DNA from: Tamarix chinensis
Lineage: Eukaryota > Streptophyta > Magnoliopsida > Caryophyllales > Tamaricaceae
Direction: 5' to 3'
Assembly: GCA_030549775.1 (NCBI GenBank)
Contig: CM060172.1
Coordinates: 9,783,861 to 9,847,860 of the forward strand
DNA length: 64,000 nucleotides
The notes under the pieces are model-generated. The model made no database searches. It was not told the origin of the DNA and worked only from the letters and a program-made list of their open reading frames with translations. Numbering within the stretch: the first letter of the stretch is position 1; the number at the start of each line of letters is the position of its first letter. A program made the position numbers and the translations under genes. Below are positions 1 to 12,727 of this stretch, piece by piece.

Positions 1-662
1 TTTTTAGAAAAGGTTGATTTATGACATTTTTCTTCTTGTTCTTATGATTTTGTCTTATTAAGTTTGGAAAAAGAGTTTTAATCATTTTGATTCTTGATTC
101 TCTTAGGAATTGAAGTCTTTGTGTACACCCATCAAGTGTGGAGTATGTTGTTCTAGATGAATTATTTAGAGGTAAGATATTCTTAGCTTTAATATGAATA
201 AAGTCATTTATTGTCGGTTGTATTTTCATGTTCTTTTTGTATTTATTTAGTGTGTGTGATTTAATTGTAATCATGGATTTGATCATGCAGTAAAGTTTTC
301 CTCTTTGATGTTCTAAGCATTTTTCAAGTTCCTTATTAATAGGCATGATTTTGGTAGTTTTGAGCATGATTTTATGAAGCACCAATATTACCATGTGCCC
401 ATATGTGTAGTATATCTCTTTACGTGTTTTATGACATAGAAGTATGCAAAGATTAATATGGCAAAGTTGAGTGAAATTTTGATAAGTGGATCGCTAGTTT
501 TCCTAGACCAGTTGATTGGTTTGTTAGATCGATCAACTAATTGTGTGAATATTCACACAGTTTGTGATTTTTGGTCTATTGGTTGCAAGATTTGTCTTTT
601 GTTTTGATGAACCAGTCAACTAGTTCCTATGAGTAGTTGATTGGTTTATCAAACCCATCGAT
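1..662 (+). mobile_element. 5' segment of an interrupted giant LTR
   Basis: AT-rich sequence with no credible ORF. From about 490 to 660 it carries clusters of a degenerate palindromic motif built on ATCGACTGGTTTG. The same kind of motif cluster resumes at 4130-4310, directly after the solo LTR at 663-4119. I infer that 1-662 and 4120-5930 are one LTR split by that later insertion. The true left end is outside the window. Confidence 0.45.
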
Positions 663-1405
663 TGTAATACCCCATGTTTTTATAAATAGTTCAATGAGAA
701 TTATACCAATTTTTAGACCTTTGATTTTGATTCAATGTTATGATTTGGTCTGAGGTAAAATTTGATTGGAAGGGAGGTTGAGAAATGGAGTTTATTGAGC
801 TTTTTAAGCAAACCGATCGACTAATTTTTTCATTTCAGCAAAATTAATTTTCTCAACTAAACCAATTGACTTGTTGGGAGAACTAATCGGTTGGTTTGTA
901 GAACAGTTGACTGTTAGGTCCAAGTCGATCGACTGGTTTGTCAAGCTAGGCATATTTTTGAAACTTAATTTTTTTAAAATCTCTTATATTAAAATAGAAC
1001 TTTATCAACCCATGCTAATTGTCCAGATTACTAACTATTTTAATGATGCGTTTAGCTTGAGATATTGCTTTAGATCAATTTGGAGGTTGATTAGGACAAT
1101 TGAGGGAGAGAGATGACCTCAGCCTTGTCTTCTTCCACATTTCTCCTCTACACACTTCTGAGATTAATTCTTAAATCATAGGCACACTTTTGAGTAGGTG
1201 GAAGATTCCTTCTACACTGACCTTCCATTACTTCTCTTGTGCATGCTAATTCTTGCCTACTTGACATGCATTCTCCAGAGACACCATTTGATCTTTGGAG
1301 AATAATTCAGCATATCTTGTATGAAGTCCGTCCATTTAGCTCAAATTAACTTGGTAAATTATATACTATTCTTGAACCCTATGCGATTCATTTTGATTGG
1401 TTGGC

Positions 1406-1413
1406 TATAAATA
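1406..1413 (+). promoter_or_regulatory. LTR TATA box
   Basis: TATAAATA in the context GGTTGGCTATAAATAGCC, about 744 bp into the LTR. The context is conserved in the inverted copy near 15138, where the box itself has changed. It probably marks the LTR promoter. Confidence 0.5.
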
Positions 1414-2089
1414 GCCTCAATCATCCTTTTTATGCACATTCCTTTTAGCCACCAACATCCCTAAGTTCTTGTATTCACCTTCTCTATTTTCTGCACTTCA
1501 ATCCTTGTGGTCAAATTGCCTACACTCTTTTGATATGTCTCTAGCTTTCTCTTGTTTCAATTATTAAGCTAAGAAGAGTTAGATTTTGGGGAAAAGATTG
1601 AGTGAGTTAGCTAAGCATTTTCCTGTTTTGCCTCAATTTTGTACGTTTCTTCTTTTCCTTCTATTATATGTTCAAAAATTAACAAGGTTTTGGTGCAATT
1701 TTCTGAGTTTAAAATTTATGGCTTTAAGGTTTTAAAACTTGAGAATTTCACATTTGGAATTTTTGGTTTAAAGCGGATTTTGCCTGCATCAAGTAAGTGA
1801 TTCTTGCTTCTAAATAATTAATAAGTATTCTTGCATGTTATGAGTTCCTTTAAGTTGATTCTGTATGTGGCATGAATGTATATAGCCTACATAAGTGATG
1901 TGGATGGATAGATTCTATAACTTGAGCAAAAAGCATGATATTTTATAAAAATAGGATATGATGAATAAATATTGAGTTATGTAAGTTAATCTATTGGAGA
2001 TTTTGCTAGACTATGTTGATACATATTTTAATATGGTTAAGGATGATTTATATGTATGAATTTGCACGAAATAAATGGTTTGATGATGT

Positions 2090-2340
2090 TATAGGGCAAA
2101 CTGATCAACTAGTTAGGTCAAACTAATCGACAGGTTCCTAGAACAGCCTACTGGTTGACCCAACCCATTGATTGGTCTATGAAAAATCGATTGGTTTCCC
2201 AAAAAAATTAACCAATTTGAGGAAATGCATGGTCTTGTTGAGTTAAAATCATTGACTGGTCAACCTAAACCGATCGACTGGTTGGTGGTGCAACTGATTA
2301 ACTAGTAGGGCCAGACCGATCAACTGGTTCGATTGGTTTA
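2090..2340. repeat. Cluster of palindromic CGATCGACTGGTT-like motifs
   Basis: At least eight degenerate copies of a motif around CCGATCGACTGGTT occur in about 250 bp, in both orientations because the core is near-palindromic. Similar clusters are at 490-660, 800-950, 4140-4310, 15600-15770, 19750-20240 and 25880-25985. Confidence 0.7.
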
Positions 2341-2952
2341 TGTTATTAGGTTTCTTTAGGTTTGTTTATGCTTTGAGGCTATGTTTGTGACTATAATATG
2401 ATTGTTAATGGGACAAACTACAAATTTTATCATAGATTAATGGCCTAATAGAAGGATTTAATGTACCATAATTTATGATATACCTTATGAGTATTTTAAA
2501 GGATAAATGGGTGTTCCACTTATGATAAGTGATGTTATTGAAAAAAGAGTAATGAAAATCAACATGGGCTTGAAAAAAATAATAAGATGGATATGAGTAA
2601 TATGGTACAAGGATAATGGAAACCCACATGATTGGAAAGATGGAAAGAAAATGATTTATATGGAATAAACATGGAAATTGCCTTACTTGTGTTCGTATGG
2701 GCCTTGTGTGATCACTTATGCTTATGGATAATATACTAATCACGTAAAGTGGAAGAAAATTGAGTTGAGTATGGGTCTAGGTACCTGATCCTTGATTAGT
2801 TATGAGGGTTAGTTTGCCTTTGAACATTTTTTGGTGTCTTTGGGCTTTGCTTTCAAGCGGGATCTTGAGAAGTCTTGATACTCTACCTACTCTAGACACT
2901 GATGATGTACTAGGAGGTATCAATACTAAAGGGTCTGGTTACCTAGGTGGCT

Positions 2953-3090
2953 GGCTTCAATATGGATTTATGTCCATATTGGTTGGCTTTGGCCTGGAAT
3001 TATGTCCATTTTGGTGATTGGCTTCGACTTGAACTTATGTCCGCTTTAGTAATCGGCTTCATCTTAGACTTTATGTCCCTTATTTGGATA
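2953..3090 (+). repeat. 35-bp tandem repeat, four units
   Basis: Units begin GGCTTC/GGCTTT at 2953, 2985, 3020 and 3055, and a fifth start is at 3091. Each contains TTATGTCC at the same offset. The array is private to this LTR copy. Confidence 0.75.
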
Positions 3091-4797
3091 GGCTTCTATG
3101 ATATGTGAGACCATAGGGTGGTGCACAGTCTATCACTCGATGATAATAAAACATGGATGATAAGTAATTGGTTGATAAAATATGAATGATGACTAAATGA
3201 ATGGTTAATAATTGCATAAGAATGGAAGTAATGGTATAAATGATAAAAAATGATAAAACCTTATTTATACACTTGGCAAATGACCTAAATGATTAATTGG
3301 TTATTTACTGGAATACTAGTTGGATGATTGTCATATGTCACATATGAATAATGAAATGGTAAAACTTAAAGGATTGATCCATTATAAATAACCCTAATGG
3401 TTTCTTGGATTTTATTTGCTATTACATGTGTGAGTACCTATGTGATGATAATGTGAAGCCAAGCATGATATATTTTGCATTGTTTGAGTTATACATGATA
3501 GCATATCCTGATGTACTCTTACCTCTATATATGTGGCTTTATCATGATTCATGGTGTATATTATATCTATGTATGATAGAATGGCATGCTTGTGTTTCCA
3601 TTGAGGGAGAAAATTAGCTTACTTAATACTTAGCGTATTGATATTCTCGTTTACTTGGTTACCTGCCTATTCCTATGAGTAGAGGGCCATGTGCAGGTTT
3701 TTAGGGATGACCCATAGAGGGCCTACCCTAGTTGGGCTGGGACTTGAGAGTAAGGACAACCGGAGGTTTTATGTGGTCCTTGGCAGAACGAGATATCTAT
3801 TTTGTGGGTCACACCCTAATTTTACTTTAAATATAGCCCTGTACTTTTATCAATCTCTAATTTTGTATTGAGTTGGTAAGGGGCTTATGAGGTCCTTGTA
3901 GTAAATAATCTTTTAAATATTTATTTAATTTTATTCAGGCGCTCTACTATTTCATATATCTTGGTTTGTTTTGAAGCCTTATATCTGATAAAAGGTAGGT
4001 GACAGACGTCTATCTTGTGTTAGGTATGGTGGTAGCACCTTATTTTTCCTAGGTGTGTTTTCAGCTTTTGCAATGTTTTTAACAAAATTTTTTGGTAGTG
4101 AACAAATGGTGGTGTTACATCATTGTTGCCTTGTGACTAGAGTGGTCTGGTCTTTAATTAGATCCATTGACTAGTTTTATATGAATAGTTAATTGGTGGG
4201 ACCACAATCGGCTAGTTTAGTGGTATTATTTTTTGCTCAGGTCTAGTATGACTAGACCAATTAGCAAGTCTCATAGACTGATTGATTGATCCATGTACTT
4301 TTCACTATGTTTTCTTATTATTTAATTTCTTACTTTGGGCATTTTATATTAATGTTTCTATGTAATTATAATATTTTAATCATGACTTCAACCATCCTTA
4401 ATTTGAATTTAACTTGAATCAAAATGAGGATATTATGGGCCTTGATTCATTAAGTTTAGTGTCACCTCTAAACACCTAATTGGTGTCTTACTCACTTTGT
4501 GATGTATTTGGTGTTATTACTTAGAAAAACCCTATTGGTTATTAATGGTATTGAAATATGATTTGTGATATCACTTGGTACGTAATAATAATGGATTAAG
4601 AATTTATTTAAGCCTTTTTCTCCGACTCTTGAGATAGCTAGTTAGGAGTTAGTGGGTGAGTCACCCTATTTTTTATATTTTCACTCAAAACATATTCCCT
4701 TCTTTATAGGGTTGTGGTAAGTAGGAGGTATGTGCATATCTTTGTGGTATAGGATTATATTGTGGCAGCTGACATAGCTTTGATATCTAGTACAAGT

Positions 4798-5085
4798 GGA
4801 TGAGGTATCCTATTACAAGCCCCTTAGTACTTCATATTGTCCATTGCTTAGGTAGGTATTGTATCCCAACTTTTATAGTCCCCGAAGCAAAGGTATTGAA
4901 GGTGTGGTGGGTGAAGTACCCCAGTACAAGCCTCCTTGATGGACTATGACCCCGTGTGCTAGGTATGGTATCACAATCTGTGTTAGCTCTCATAGCAGTT
5001 GCACTCAATGTGTGGTAGGTGTGGTATCCCTAGAAAAATACTCCTTCGATGTATCCTGATCCCATGTGGTTGGTGTGGTTTTCCT
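4798..5085 (+). repeat. About 108-bp tandem repeat, three units
   Basis: Units start near 4798, 4908 and 5016. Each has GGTATC-like and TACTACAAGCC/TACTCCTT-like blocks followed by GGT.GGTATGGT. The copies are well diverged, so the array is old. Confidence 0.6.
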
Positions 5086-5675
5086 TTGTGTGTGTATGAT
5101 TCTATGAATTTTGTTCATGGTGGAGAAATGGGTTTTGTCGAATGGATTATCTTAATATCTAAAATTTTTGTGGTAATTAAAGTAAGATATATATTATATT
5201 ATACAATATGTGGTTCTAATGGACAATCTGTGTTAGTATTCTCCCATAATTTCCATGCAAGCATGCCTTATTATAGTACTATCATGGGCTTGAATGTTAT
5301 ACTATGTTATTCAGCTTATCATCATGCCACTATGTGATTTTAAGGTATCGTATGAGCCCTTACCAAGTTTTAGGTAGTTTTTCTTTACAAGTACTTCACT
5401 GTACTAATACTATATTTGTGTAATCACTGTGATGATTTATTTTCTTATCTGGTGATTAGAGGATTATTTATAGGATTATGATTCTTAGCTAGAGTATGCT
5501 TAGGATGGTATTGTGGGCTTGTAGTTGGCCATTTCTTAAGGTTCAAGAGTTACATTCCTGTTTAGTTAAGAGTTAGGCTAACCCATTAGATGTAATTTTA
5601 TCCACTAAGTTAGGCTGCTTTTTTTTTCCAGTTATTTAAACTCTTGGCTTTGATTTGTATATTTGGATTTTGTAA

Positions 5676-5694
5676 TCTCTCTCTCTCTCTCTCT
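5676..5694 (+). repeat. (CT)n microsatellite
   Basis: About nine uninterrupted CT units inside the LTR. Confidence 0.85.
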
Positions 5695-5930
5695 TCTATC
5701 TATAATATTTTTAATCTTGTCATTCTTATTATTAGTATTGTTGTATTATTAGTTGAGCATGGATCTTTCATAGTTACTCTATTTTTCCTTGCATTAGGCA
5801 TGGGTTAGGTAATGATCATACCTCTTACATGGTTGACATGGCAGTAACATTTTCCGGTTTTGCTTCTAAAAAATGCTTCTACATTATCTTTAAAACAAAT
5901 TTTTAGGTTCAAAATTGGGGTTGTTATAGG

Positions 5931-5944
5931 TTGGTATTAGAGCC
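5931..5944 (+). promoter_or_regulatory. Primer-binding site of the plus-strand gypsy element
   Basis: TTGGTATTAGAGCC differs at one base from the usual plant initiator-Met tRNA site TGGTATCAGAGCC. It lies directly after the LTR 3' end and 235 bp before gag. Confidence 0.75.
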
Positions 5945-6178
5945 TATGGTTTTAAATCCTGTGTTGCTTTGTAAAATTAAATTTCCTCAACTTTCTCCAA
6001 GCTTTTAACATGTAAATTTTCTACAAGAGAGCATTAGTTTGGGTTGAGAATTGGCCTTAAATTTGTTAGACAGGACTAAATTTTGGCGTTGTGTGTAATG
6101 CACTACCTCTATATATATGCATTAATAGTATAGTTAGTAGTTAGCCTTTGTAATGTGATTTAGTATTTTAAGATTTCG

Positions 6179-7064
6179 ATGGCTGGGAATTGCCATCTCG
6201 AGCATTTCATGGAGATAGTTGGGGCCTACTCGTATACTTATATTTAGAGTGAGAAGGCTCCACAACCATCAATGCCACCTCCTTTCCTAGCGCTACCACC
6301 AAAGGATTGGCTTTGTAGGATTGATTTTCACTACCCATCACTCTTTGAGGGTCAGGAGGACCCAGATGTGTTAGAACATTAGCAGAGGAATTTTGAGAAG
6401 ATTTTTTTGGCTTGTGGTTTCCCAGAGGGTAATTGAGTGGACATTGGAGTGCTCCACTTGCAAGGTTGTGCTAATGAGCAGTGAAGAGGTCAGTAGCTTA
6501 TAGGAGCCACTATAGATTTATGGGATAATTTTTTGAGATGATAAGAGAACGTTTTTGCCTTACTTTCTTGAGGTTGGTGAAGTACGACGAGTTCATGGCA
6601 TTATATCATAGTACATCTATAGTTGAGGAGCACTATAACTGCTATTTGGATTTAGTTCGCTTTTCTCTTGATGTCAATGCTGATAAGAAGATAACAGTTC
6701 ACTAATTTCAGTTAGGAATGAGCGTAAGACTTTCAGAGATGTTGGTAGGGACTCGCATATAGGACTTGCAAGTCATGTATGATTATGCCTTAGAGAAATC
6801 ATTTATTGTACAAGCCCGTAAGGCCCAATCAAGGGCTAAGCAAAGGTTTGAGAAAGACTGGTGCCAAGGGAGAGAGAAGGGTTCCAAGCCACAAGTATTC
6901 ATTAGTCAGGGACTGTACCTTGTTATGGAGGAGAGTTAAGTCTGCTAGTAGTAAGGTGCTCTATATGGTAGCAATGTGGTAAGGACCACCTAAGGATGGA
7001 TTGTGTTAGACAATTGGTTGTGTGTCATTGCTCTTGTAGGATAGGGCATTGTCGGTTGGAGTGT
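6179..7064 (+). pseudogene. Ty3/gypsy gag relic
   Basis: The reading starts at ATG 6179 (MAGNCHLEHF). A Pro-rich patch (QPSMPPPFLALPPKDW) and FHYPSLFEGQEDPD follow, which resemble the start of a plant gypsy gag core. In-frame stops occur near residue 22 and again around 6380-6440, and there are several frameshifts. A degraded zinc knuckle (CHCSCRIGHCRLEC) is at 7023-7064 in another frame, with the second Cys displaced. No protease or RT follows on this strand, because the sequence switches to a minus-strand element from about 7560. Confidence 0.7.
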
Positions 7065-7560
7065 TTTACCTTCAATAATGATATTTTATTTTCTAGAGGA
7101 AACAGGTATCGTATTCTTTTCCCCTTTGTCCTTCTTCCATTAAAATTTTAGCACAAACTTCCCTTGGTGTCTTTTCTTCATTTCCAACTTTTCTTCTCTT
7201 GCTTCAATATTTCTTGATGTGTTCTTTTCTTGATTTCCTCTTTCCATTGATTTCTCCTTTGAATTTCTACATTTTTATCTTTTCCTACAAAATCTATTCA
7301 AAAGAGAAAAACTCAAGAAAATATTAAATCTTATAAAATTAATGAGGAATAAATGACATTTTTACACAGGAAAATAGCTTATAAATTTTATCTGTCACAT
7401 GATCCTTATAGAGGAATTAGGTTTACACTTATGATATGAAACCCTAATACCCTTTGGTCGTTACAAAACCACTTGTTCTTGTGTACAATCGATTAACTCT
7501 TAATACTTCCCCAACATACCCATCCTGATGATCACATCGAAATCACACAACATGAGTTCC
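7065..7560. other. Junction without a gene
   Basis: AT-rich, pyrimidine-biased sequence between a plus-strand gag relic and a minus-strand gag/protease relic. No coding or structural signal was recognised. Probably a rearranged or nested-insertion junction. Confidence 0.4.
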
Positions 7561-8990
7561 ACGAGGTCTAGCAGAAATTCTATTCCTCCCACTACCAAAG
7601 TCCCTCCTTAATAGAACCTAGAGCATGTGATCTCATCCCTAAAAGGTAACACAATAGAATTATAAATACTACTATAAGGAGTTAAGGCTGCTCTATCTAC
7701 TAATGTAGATGACATAAAGGAGTGGAATGCACCAATGTCAAACAATACACATGAAAGGAAAGTAGAGATAGTAAGCATAGCGGTTACCACATCGCCATGG
7801 TGTTCTACCTATCCCTAGCTCATCACATTCAGGCATCCTCCCAAAGGAACTCCCGTGGCACTAGCTCATCCTTTCCCTCATTGGAAATGACAAGGCATCA
7901 AACCTCTGGGCTGACTAGCTTGACTAGCAACACTAGCTGGCGATGGGAAAACTCTCTGAGTCTATGGTTGTGGATACTGAATAGATCTGGTACTCTATGC
8001 TCTATACTGACTCCTCTAAATGCTACCACTCCTAACTCAACACGGATAGGCTCTATGCCTACTACGCCATATCTATGACACATCACCTTGTTTCCTATAG
8101 AGTATACTCTTGGGTGATTTGTCCCGCATCCCTTGTAGTGATAGTGCCTCTCCTTAGCATGACCCCCAGATAAATATCCAACTCAGGGTACTGTCCACAT
8201 GCTCATACCATATCTAGGAGGCAAGATACCTCCCAAAAAGGCTTATTGCTAAGATGCTGGTGACCTTCAAACTTCTTCTTAATCCCTAACTAAGCACTTC
8301 ATATATAGATGACTTAGGATACCTCTAAAGCTGACTCGTACATCCTTACCATTTCTGGTGGAGTAACTCCCACCAAGAGCTACTGATATTTTTCCCTAGT
8401 ATGATTTTGAAGTGGTGAACTTACATCCCCTTGTTGACCTCCAATTCTAAGGAAAACTAGACCAAGTCCATGAATTGGGTGTAATACTCATTGATGGATG
8501 TACCCCTTACCAAAGAGCCATGAACTTTTCTTACTTCTTCATGTAGAGGTGAGTCTAGTAGAAATGGGCTCGTAACACCTCTAGGAAAGGTCTCTAACTA
8601 GTAGATTCTCCACCCTTACATGGGACGCTCTTCCACCACATGTCTTCCCTTCCTCCAAGGAATCCACATGAGGTGAAGGTCTTCTCCATAACCTAAACCC
8701 ATCTCTCTATGATGTCAGGGTACTCTTAGGCCTCAAAGATCCATAGGTGATGATGCCTAGCCCTCCTGAGCCAATCATCTAGAACTTGTGCAGCTACTAG
8801 CATCGGTAGTGGTTGTGGTGCTTGAATCTAGCCTTCCATATATGCTCTGATGGTCTCCATGAATGCCTCGATGCACTTGTAGTGGTGATTAGCGGCTATC
8901 AATTCCTAAATACTAGAAGTAATTAGGGATGGAAATCAATCTACAAAATATGAAGGCTTACACAATAAGTTATCACAAATGCTATCTACG
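7560..8990 (-). pseudogene. Ty3/gypsy gag-protease relic, minus strand
   Basis: Read on the minus strand, a gag core signature (EVRKVHGSLVRGTSINEYY) lies near 8480-8560. A zinc-knuckle-like relic (GCGTNHPR) with lost Cys residues is near 8100-8150. A protease segment is at 7608-7790 with VLFDIGAFHSFMS, where the family has a D-S-G-A active site; here it reads D-I-G-A. Multiple stops and frameshifts separate these parts. The matching 5' leader and primer-binding site are probably at 14224-14238, pushed away by the LINE insertion at about 9241-14150. Confidence 0.65.
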
Positions 8991-9470
8991 ACACTTTCCC
9001 AACCCACTCGCACTCATAAACATTATGGGTTTGAAAATACTTAAACTTGCTAGAAAAATCAAAGGAGAAAGGATTTCAAATTAAGGCCTATACCATCATA
9101 TGGTATTAGCGTAAATATTTCTTTTAGCGATCATAAAATTTAGCATGTCATATAATACGAACGTTTACAAGGATGAAAACCCTAAAAACCTTAGGCATGG
9201 GTACGTATATCATATAACATATATTTTTTTAAATAGAAAATTTTTTTTATAACATCAAGCAAAATTAAAAACCAGCCTATAGAATTGATCTACTTGACCC
9301 AACAAACCACTAAACTTATTACTCTTACTAGAGTTATTACATATAGAAGACATAACCAAGGAGATTTGAAAAGCTACCCTTTTCAAATCCCAACCAACAT
9401 TTGAGAAAATACATGCATTCCTAGCTTTCCAAATCTCATAAAAAGCTACCGCATAAAAATCCCATGTAAA

Positions 9471-9812
9471 CTAAGCCTTAGTTACACCTCTACCTCTTAC
9501 TCTAGATATAGATCTTAATAAATCCTTCCATGATCTATGCCTCCTCCTTTCCCTGCAAGCCTTGCTAATTGATTCCCACAGTTGTTTCAGCATAGGGCAG
9601 TGACAGAACAAATGATTAGTACTCTCCTCTTGCAAATAGAAACTGCACTGAAGGTTAATGGAAGGAACAAACTTGGCTAGATTATCCTTAGTAGGTAGTC
9701 TGGAATGAGCAGCCAGCCAAAAAATGAACTTGTGTTTTGGGGCAGCTGGGTTGCACCAAATAGATTTCCACCAAAACACTTTAGGAACTGAATATCTAAT
9801 GGTGTCATACAC
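9471..9812 (-). pseudogene. LINE zf-RVT C-terminal domain
   Basis: The 113-residue reading contains KHKFIFWLAAHSRLPTKDNL and, about 30 residues later, CSFYLQEESTNHLFCHCP. This is the zinc-binding zf-RVT signature found at the C-terminus of plant LINE reverse transcriptases. It is separated from the RT core by stops around 9813-9920. The piece at 9921-10103 (AWRVVCLPKKEGGLGIMDL) is the conserved segment just before it. Confidence 0.85.
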
Positions 9813-10389
9813 ATTAGAAATTTTATAGTGATAATCAAGCTACCAATTCTGGAAAACTGGTATCAAACAAGATTTTAAGTCAAAAATACTCTTCAATAAC
9901 CATGAGGCTATACTAGAGAGCTAACAGGATTCCACAGTCTGTGGTTTAATGAAATAGGAATGAAACCATTTTATCCACAAGGCATCCTTTTCCTGACACA
10001 AATGCCATAGGTGTTTCCCCACGGCAGCAACATTCCATGCAAATAAATCCATAATTCCCAGTCCACCCTCCTTCTTAGGCAAACAAACCACCCTCCAAGC
10101 CAATAGAGCTCTTTTATTTGGGGACCTTCCCTGTCCATAGAAAAGCCCTACATAATCCCACCACTTGGTGCAATATCTATTTTGGGAGCAGAAACAATTG
10201 ACTCTAGTAATTGGTTATACCAAAGATGACTGATTTCAACAATTGAAGTCGACCTACAAAGGATAACAACTTGTTGGCCCAGTGATGAAGTCTACCAGTA
10301 ATTTTATGAATCAATGAGAGCATATCAGCAGGTTTTAACTTAGAAGCATCCAAAGGCACCCCTAGATATCTGAAAGGAAACCTCCCCTC

Positions 10390-11225
10390 CTAGAACTGTA
10401 ACTGAGAAAGGATAGACCCCTTCAACTCCTGAGAAATACCTCCAAAATAGATAGAACTCTTCTCTGGACTAATATGAAGCCCTAAAACAGCAGCAAACTT
10501 CTTTAAACTGCCTTTGATAGTAAGCATTGAGGGCAAATCAGCTTTACGGAACACCAATAGATCATCTGCAAAAGCTAGGTTAATAATTTTCAACCTCTTG
10601 CATTTAGGATGCCTCTGGAAATCATCCTTCAACCATAAAGTCTGAAACATCCTACTTAGGTATTCCATAACAATGACAAACAAATAAGGAGATAGGGGGT
10701 CTCCTTGTCTTAGACCATTTTTCCCCTAAAAAGGAGCCTACATATCATTATTAATGCATAATGAATAAGAAGGTGATGATACACAAGCCTTCCTCATATC
10801 TACCTTGAACATACATCTGGGTGATGCAGTCCAAGCAAAACATTATCTAAAAACTTCCAATTAACTGAATCATAAGCCTTCCTCATATCTACCTTGAACA
10901 TACATCTGGGTGATGCATGCTTTCTATTATACAAATGAAGTAACTCGTGGGCTAATAACACATTGTCTCCAATATTTCTGCCTTTAACAAAACTAGCCTG
11001 GGAAGCATGAATAAGAGCTGGCAAAACATTTTGCAATCTACCATCTAAAATTTTAGCAAAAACCTTATACAACACATTGTAACAAGAAATTGGTCTAAAA
11101 TCTGCAACTCCTTGTGCACCCTCACATTTAGGAATAAGCACCAACTTCATTTGTCCCAAAAAAGAAGGAACTGAAGCAGTTTGAAATGACTTCCTCAACA
11201 AAGCCCATAAATCTTCTCCCAGCAC
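10390..11225 (-). pseudogene. LINE reverse transcriptase, broken
   Basis: The N-terminal part (11225-10800) has LVLIPKCEGAQGVADFRPIS, SFVKGRNIGDNVLLAHELLH and KVDMRKAYDSVNW, which are RT motifs for this clade including the first catalytic Asp. The C-terminal part (10683-10390) carries FADDLLVF, the catalytic F/YxDD box. Between them a 44-bp segment is duplicated (10785-10828 and 10874-10917), destroying the frame between the first catalytic region and the FADD box. Confidence 0.9.
10785..10917. repeat. 44-bp direct duplication inside LINE RT
   Basis: The 44 bases at 10785-10828 recur at 10874-10917 without visible change, with a 45-bp spacer. The copies begin AAGCCTTCCTCATATC. Confidence 0.9.
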
Positions 11226-11812
11226 AGACCAAGAAGCCTTAAAAAAGCCATTAGTGAACCCATCAGGTCCAGGGGCTTTATATTATCCTATAGACTAGAG
11301 AGCTTCTTTAACCTCCTGCAAAGAAATAGGCCTTAGCATGAGCTGCTAATGAGCCACAGATAAGGTTGGACCTTACAGAAAAACTTCCTTAGAAGTAGCT
11401 CCAGAAGTAAAGTTCCCTTTACCTAACAACTCTTTATAGAAAGGCACAAAGGCCTTATTAATCCCATCTAAACCAGAACACCACTGTCCTTCTCTATTCT
11501 TAACTCTTTTAATCACATTTTGCCATTACCTAGCCTGCATTATAGAGAAAAAAGTAGTGAGAGTTTGAGTCTCCCAAATTCAGCCACTTAATACCTGATT
11601 TTTGTTTAAGAAAACTCTCTTCACAAATTGCATAGTGCTCATACAACTTGAGACACCTTCTTTCCTCTTTCTGCAAAGAAAAATTCTAGGGCTGCTGAGC
11701 CAGCAGGTCTTGACTCCTACTCAACTTAGATTTGGCCTCCTACACCGTGGAAGAAATACCCCTTATCCCTAAACTTATCCTTGTTAAATAAAATAAGACA
11801 AGATCTGAGCTC

Positions 11813-12579
11813 CTAGAGCTTGCTTTTAAAACCCTCCTGAATAGAATCAGGAAAAGAGTGCCTCCACACAGAGGCCAACAATGGAAGAAAATCTGAATCT
11901 AAAGTCCACATATCAAAGAACTTAAACTGCCTCTTGCAATGAGGCATCCTTTCAGCAAGAGTCACCAAAGCAGGGCTATGATCAGAGAAAAGGGTTTCCA
12001 AAAACTGAGCAGGAGAAAAAGGAAACTTTGCAGTCCAGACTAAGTTAACCATAACCCTATCCAACTTATCCGTAATCCTATTTTCTCCCATACTTCGATT
12101 AGACCAAGTGAATTTCAAGCCAAAGAAAACTAGATCATGAATTAACAAGGACTTACAACAATCTATTGCATCATTAACATCATTGATATTCACTACATTA
12201 CCTTGAAATTTCTCATTAGGCTGCAAAACCATATAAAGTCTCCCAAAACAATCCATGGCTCACCTTCTACCTTATGAACATCCAGCCATCCCCACAAGCT
12301 CTTTCTACTCTCCCCAGAATTAAAAGCATAAAAATACGTTGCATAGAAGTACATATTAGAATGAATACCCGAAACAAAAAAATGAATAGCTTGATCACAA
12401 CTGGCAAGGAGTTGAACTTCCCAAAAATCTTTATCCCATAAACACCAAATCCTACAATTTAAGTGATAATCATAATTACTATATCTCAACCACCTATGCC
12501 CTAGTCTTGCACAAGTCCTATCAACCTTACTACTCTTCACCCTGGTTTCAATCACACCCATAATGGACACTTTATGCAC
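11813..12579 (-). pseudogene. LINE AP-type endonuclease, broken
   Basis: Two overlapping readings (12579-12193, then 12256-11813) carry GVIETRVK (catalytic Glu region), EPWIVLGDF (Asp region) and FSDHSPALV (terminal SDH motif). These are the expected endonuclease blocks of L1-type ORF2. A frameshift lies in the overlap at 12193-12256. Confidence 0.85.
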
Positions 12580-12727
12580 TGATAACCAGTGTTTTAGTTC
12601 CTTCTATTTTAAGGACTTATTCAAGCCCCTGATATTCCAAGCCCCTATCATTGACCTGATCTAGCAAAGAAGAAAGTATAGGAGAATCCTCCAACAAAAG
12701 AATACCGGAGTCTTTGAAGGTAAAAGC

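Larger units (their letters stand above)
663..4119 (+). mobile_element. Solo LTR of the giant-LTR gypsy family
   Basis: Starts TGTAATACCCC and ends GGTGGTGTTACA, so it has TG...CA ends, and no primer-binding site follows it. Three blocks match the reverse complement of the minus-strand copy at 14239-15780: 1110-1300 with 15230-15420, 1380-1430 with 15110-15160, and 3610-3720 with 14640-14760. The 3' ends also match (AAAATTTTTTGGTA...TTACA in both). The flanking 5-mers, tcgat and tcatt, are only partly alike, so the target-site duplication is decayed or misplaced. ORFs inside it are chance. Confidence 0.6.
4120..5930 (+). mobile_element. 3' segment of the interrupted giant LTR
   Basis: Continues the motif-cluster sequence broken at 662 and ends at about 5928-5930 with GGGGTTGTTATA, immediately followed by a tRNA-type primer-binding site. 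This places it as the 5' LTR of the plus-strand gypsy element whose gag relic starts at 6179. Contains the tandem array at 4798-5085. Confidence 0.55.
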
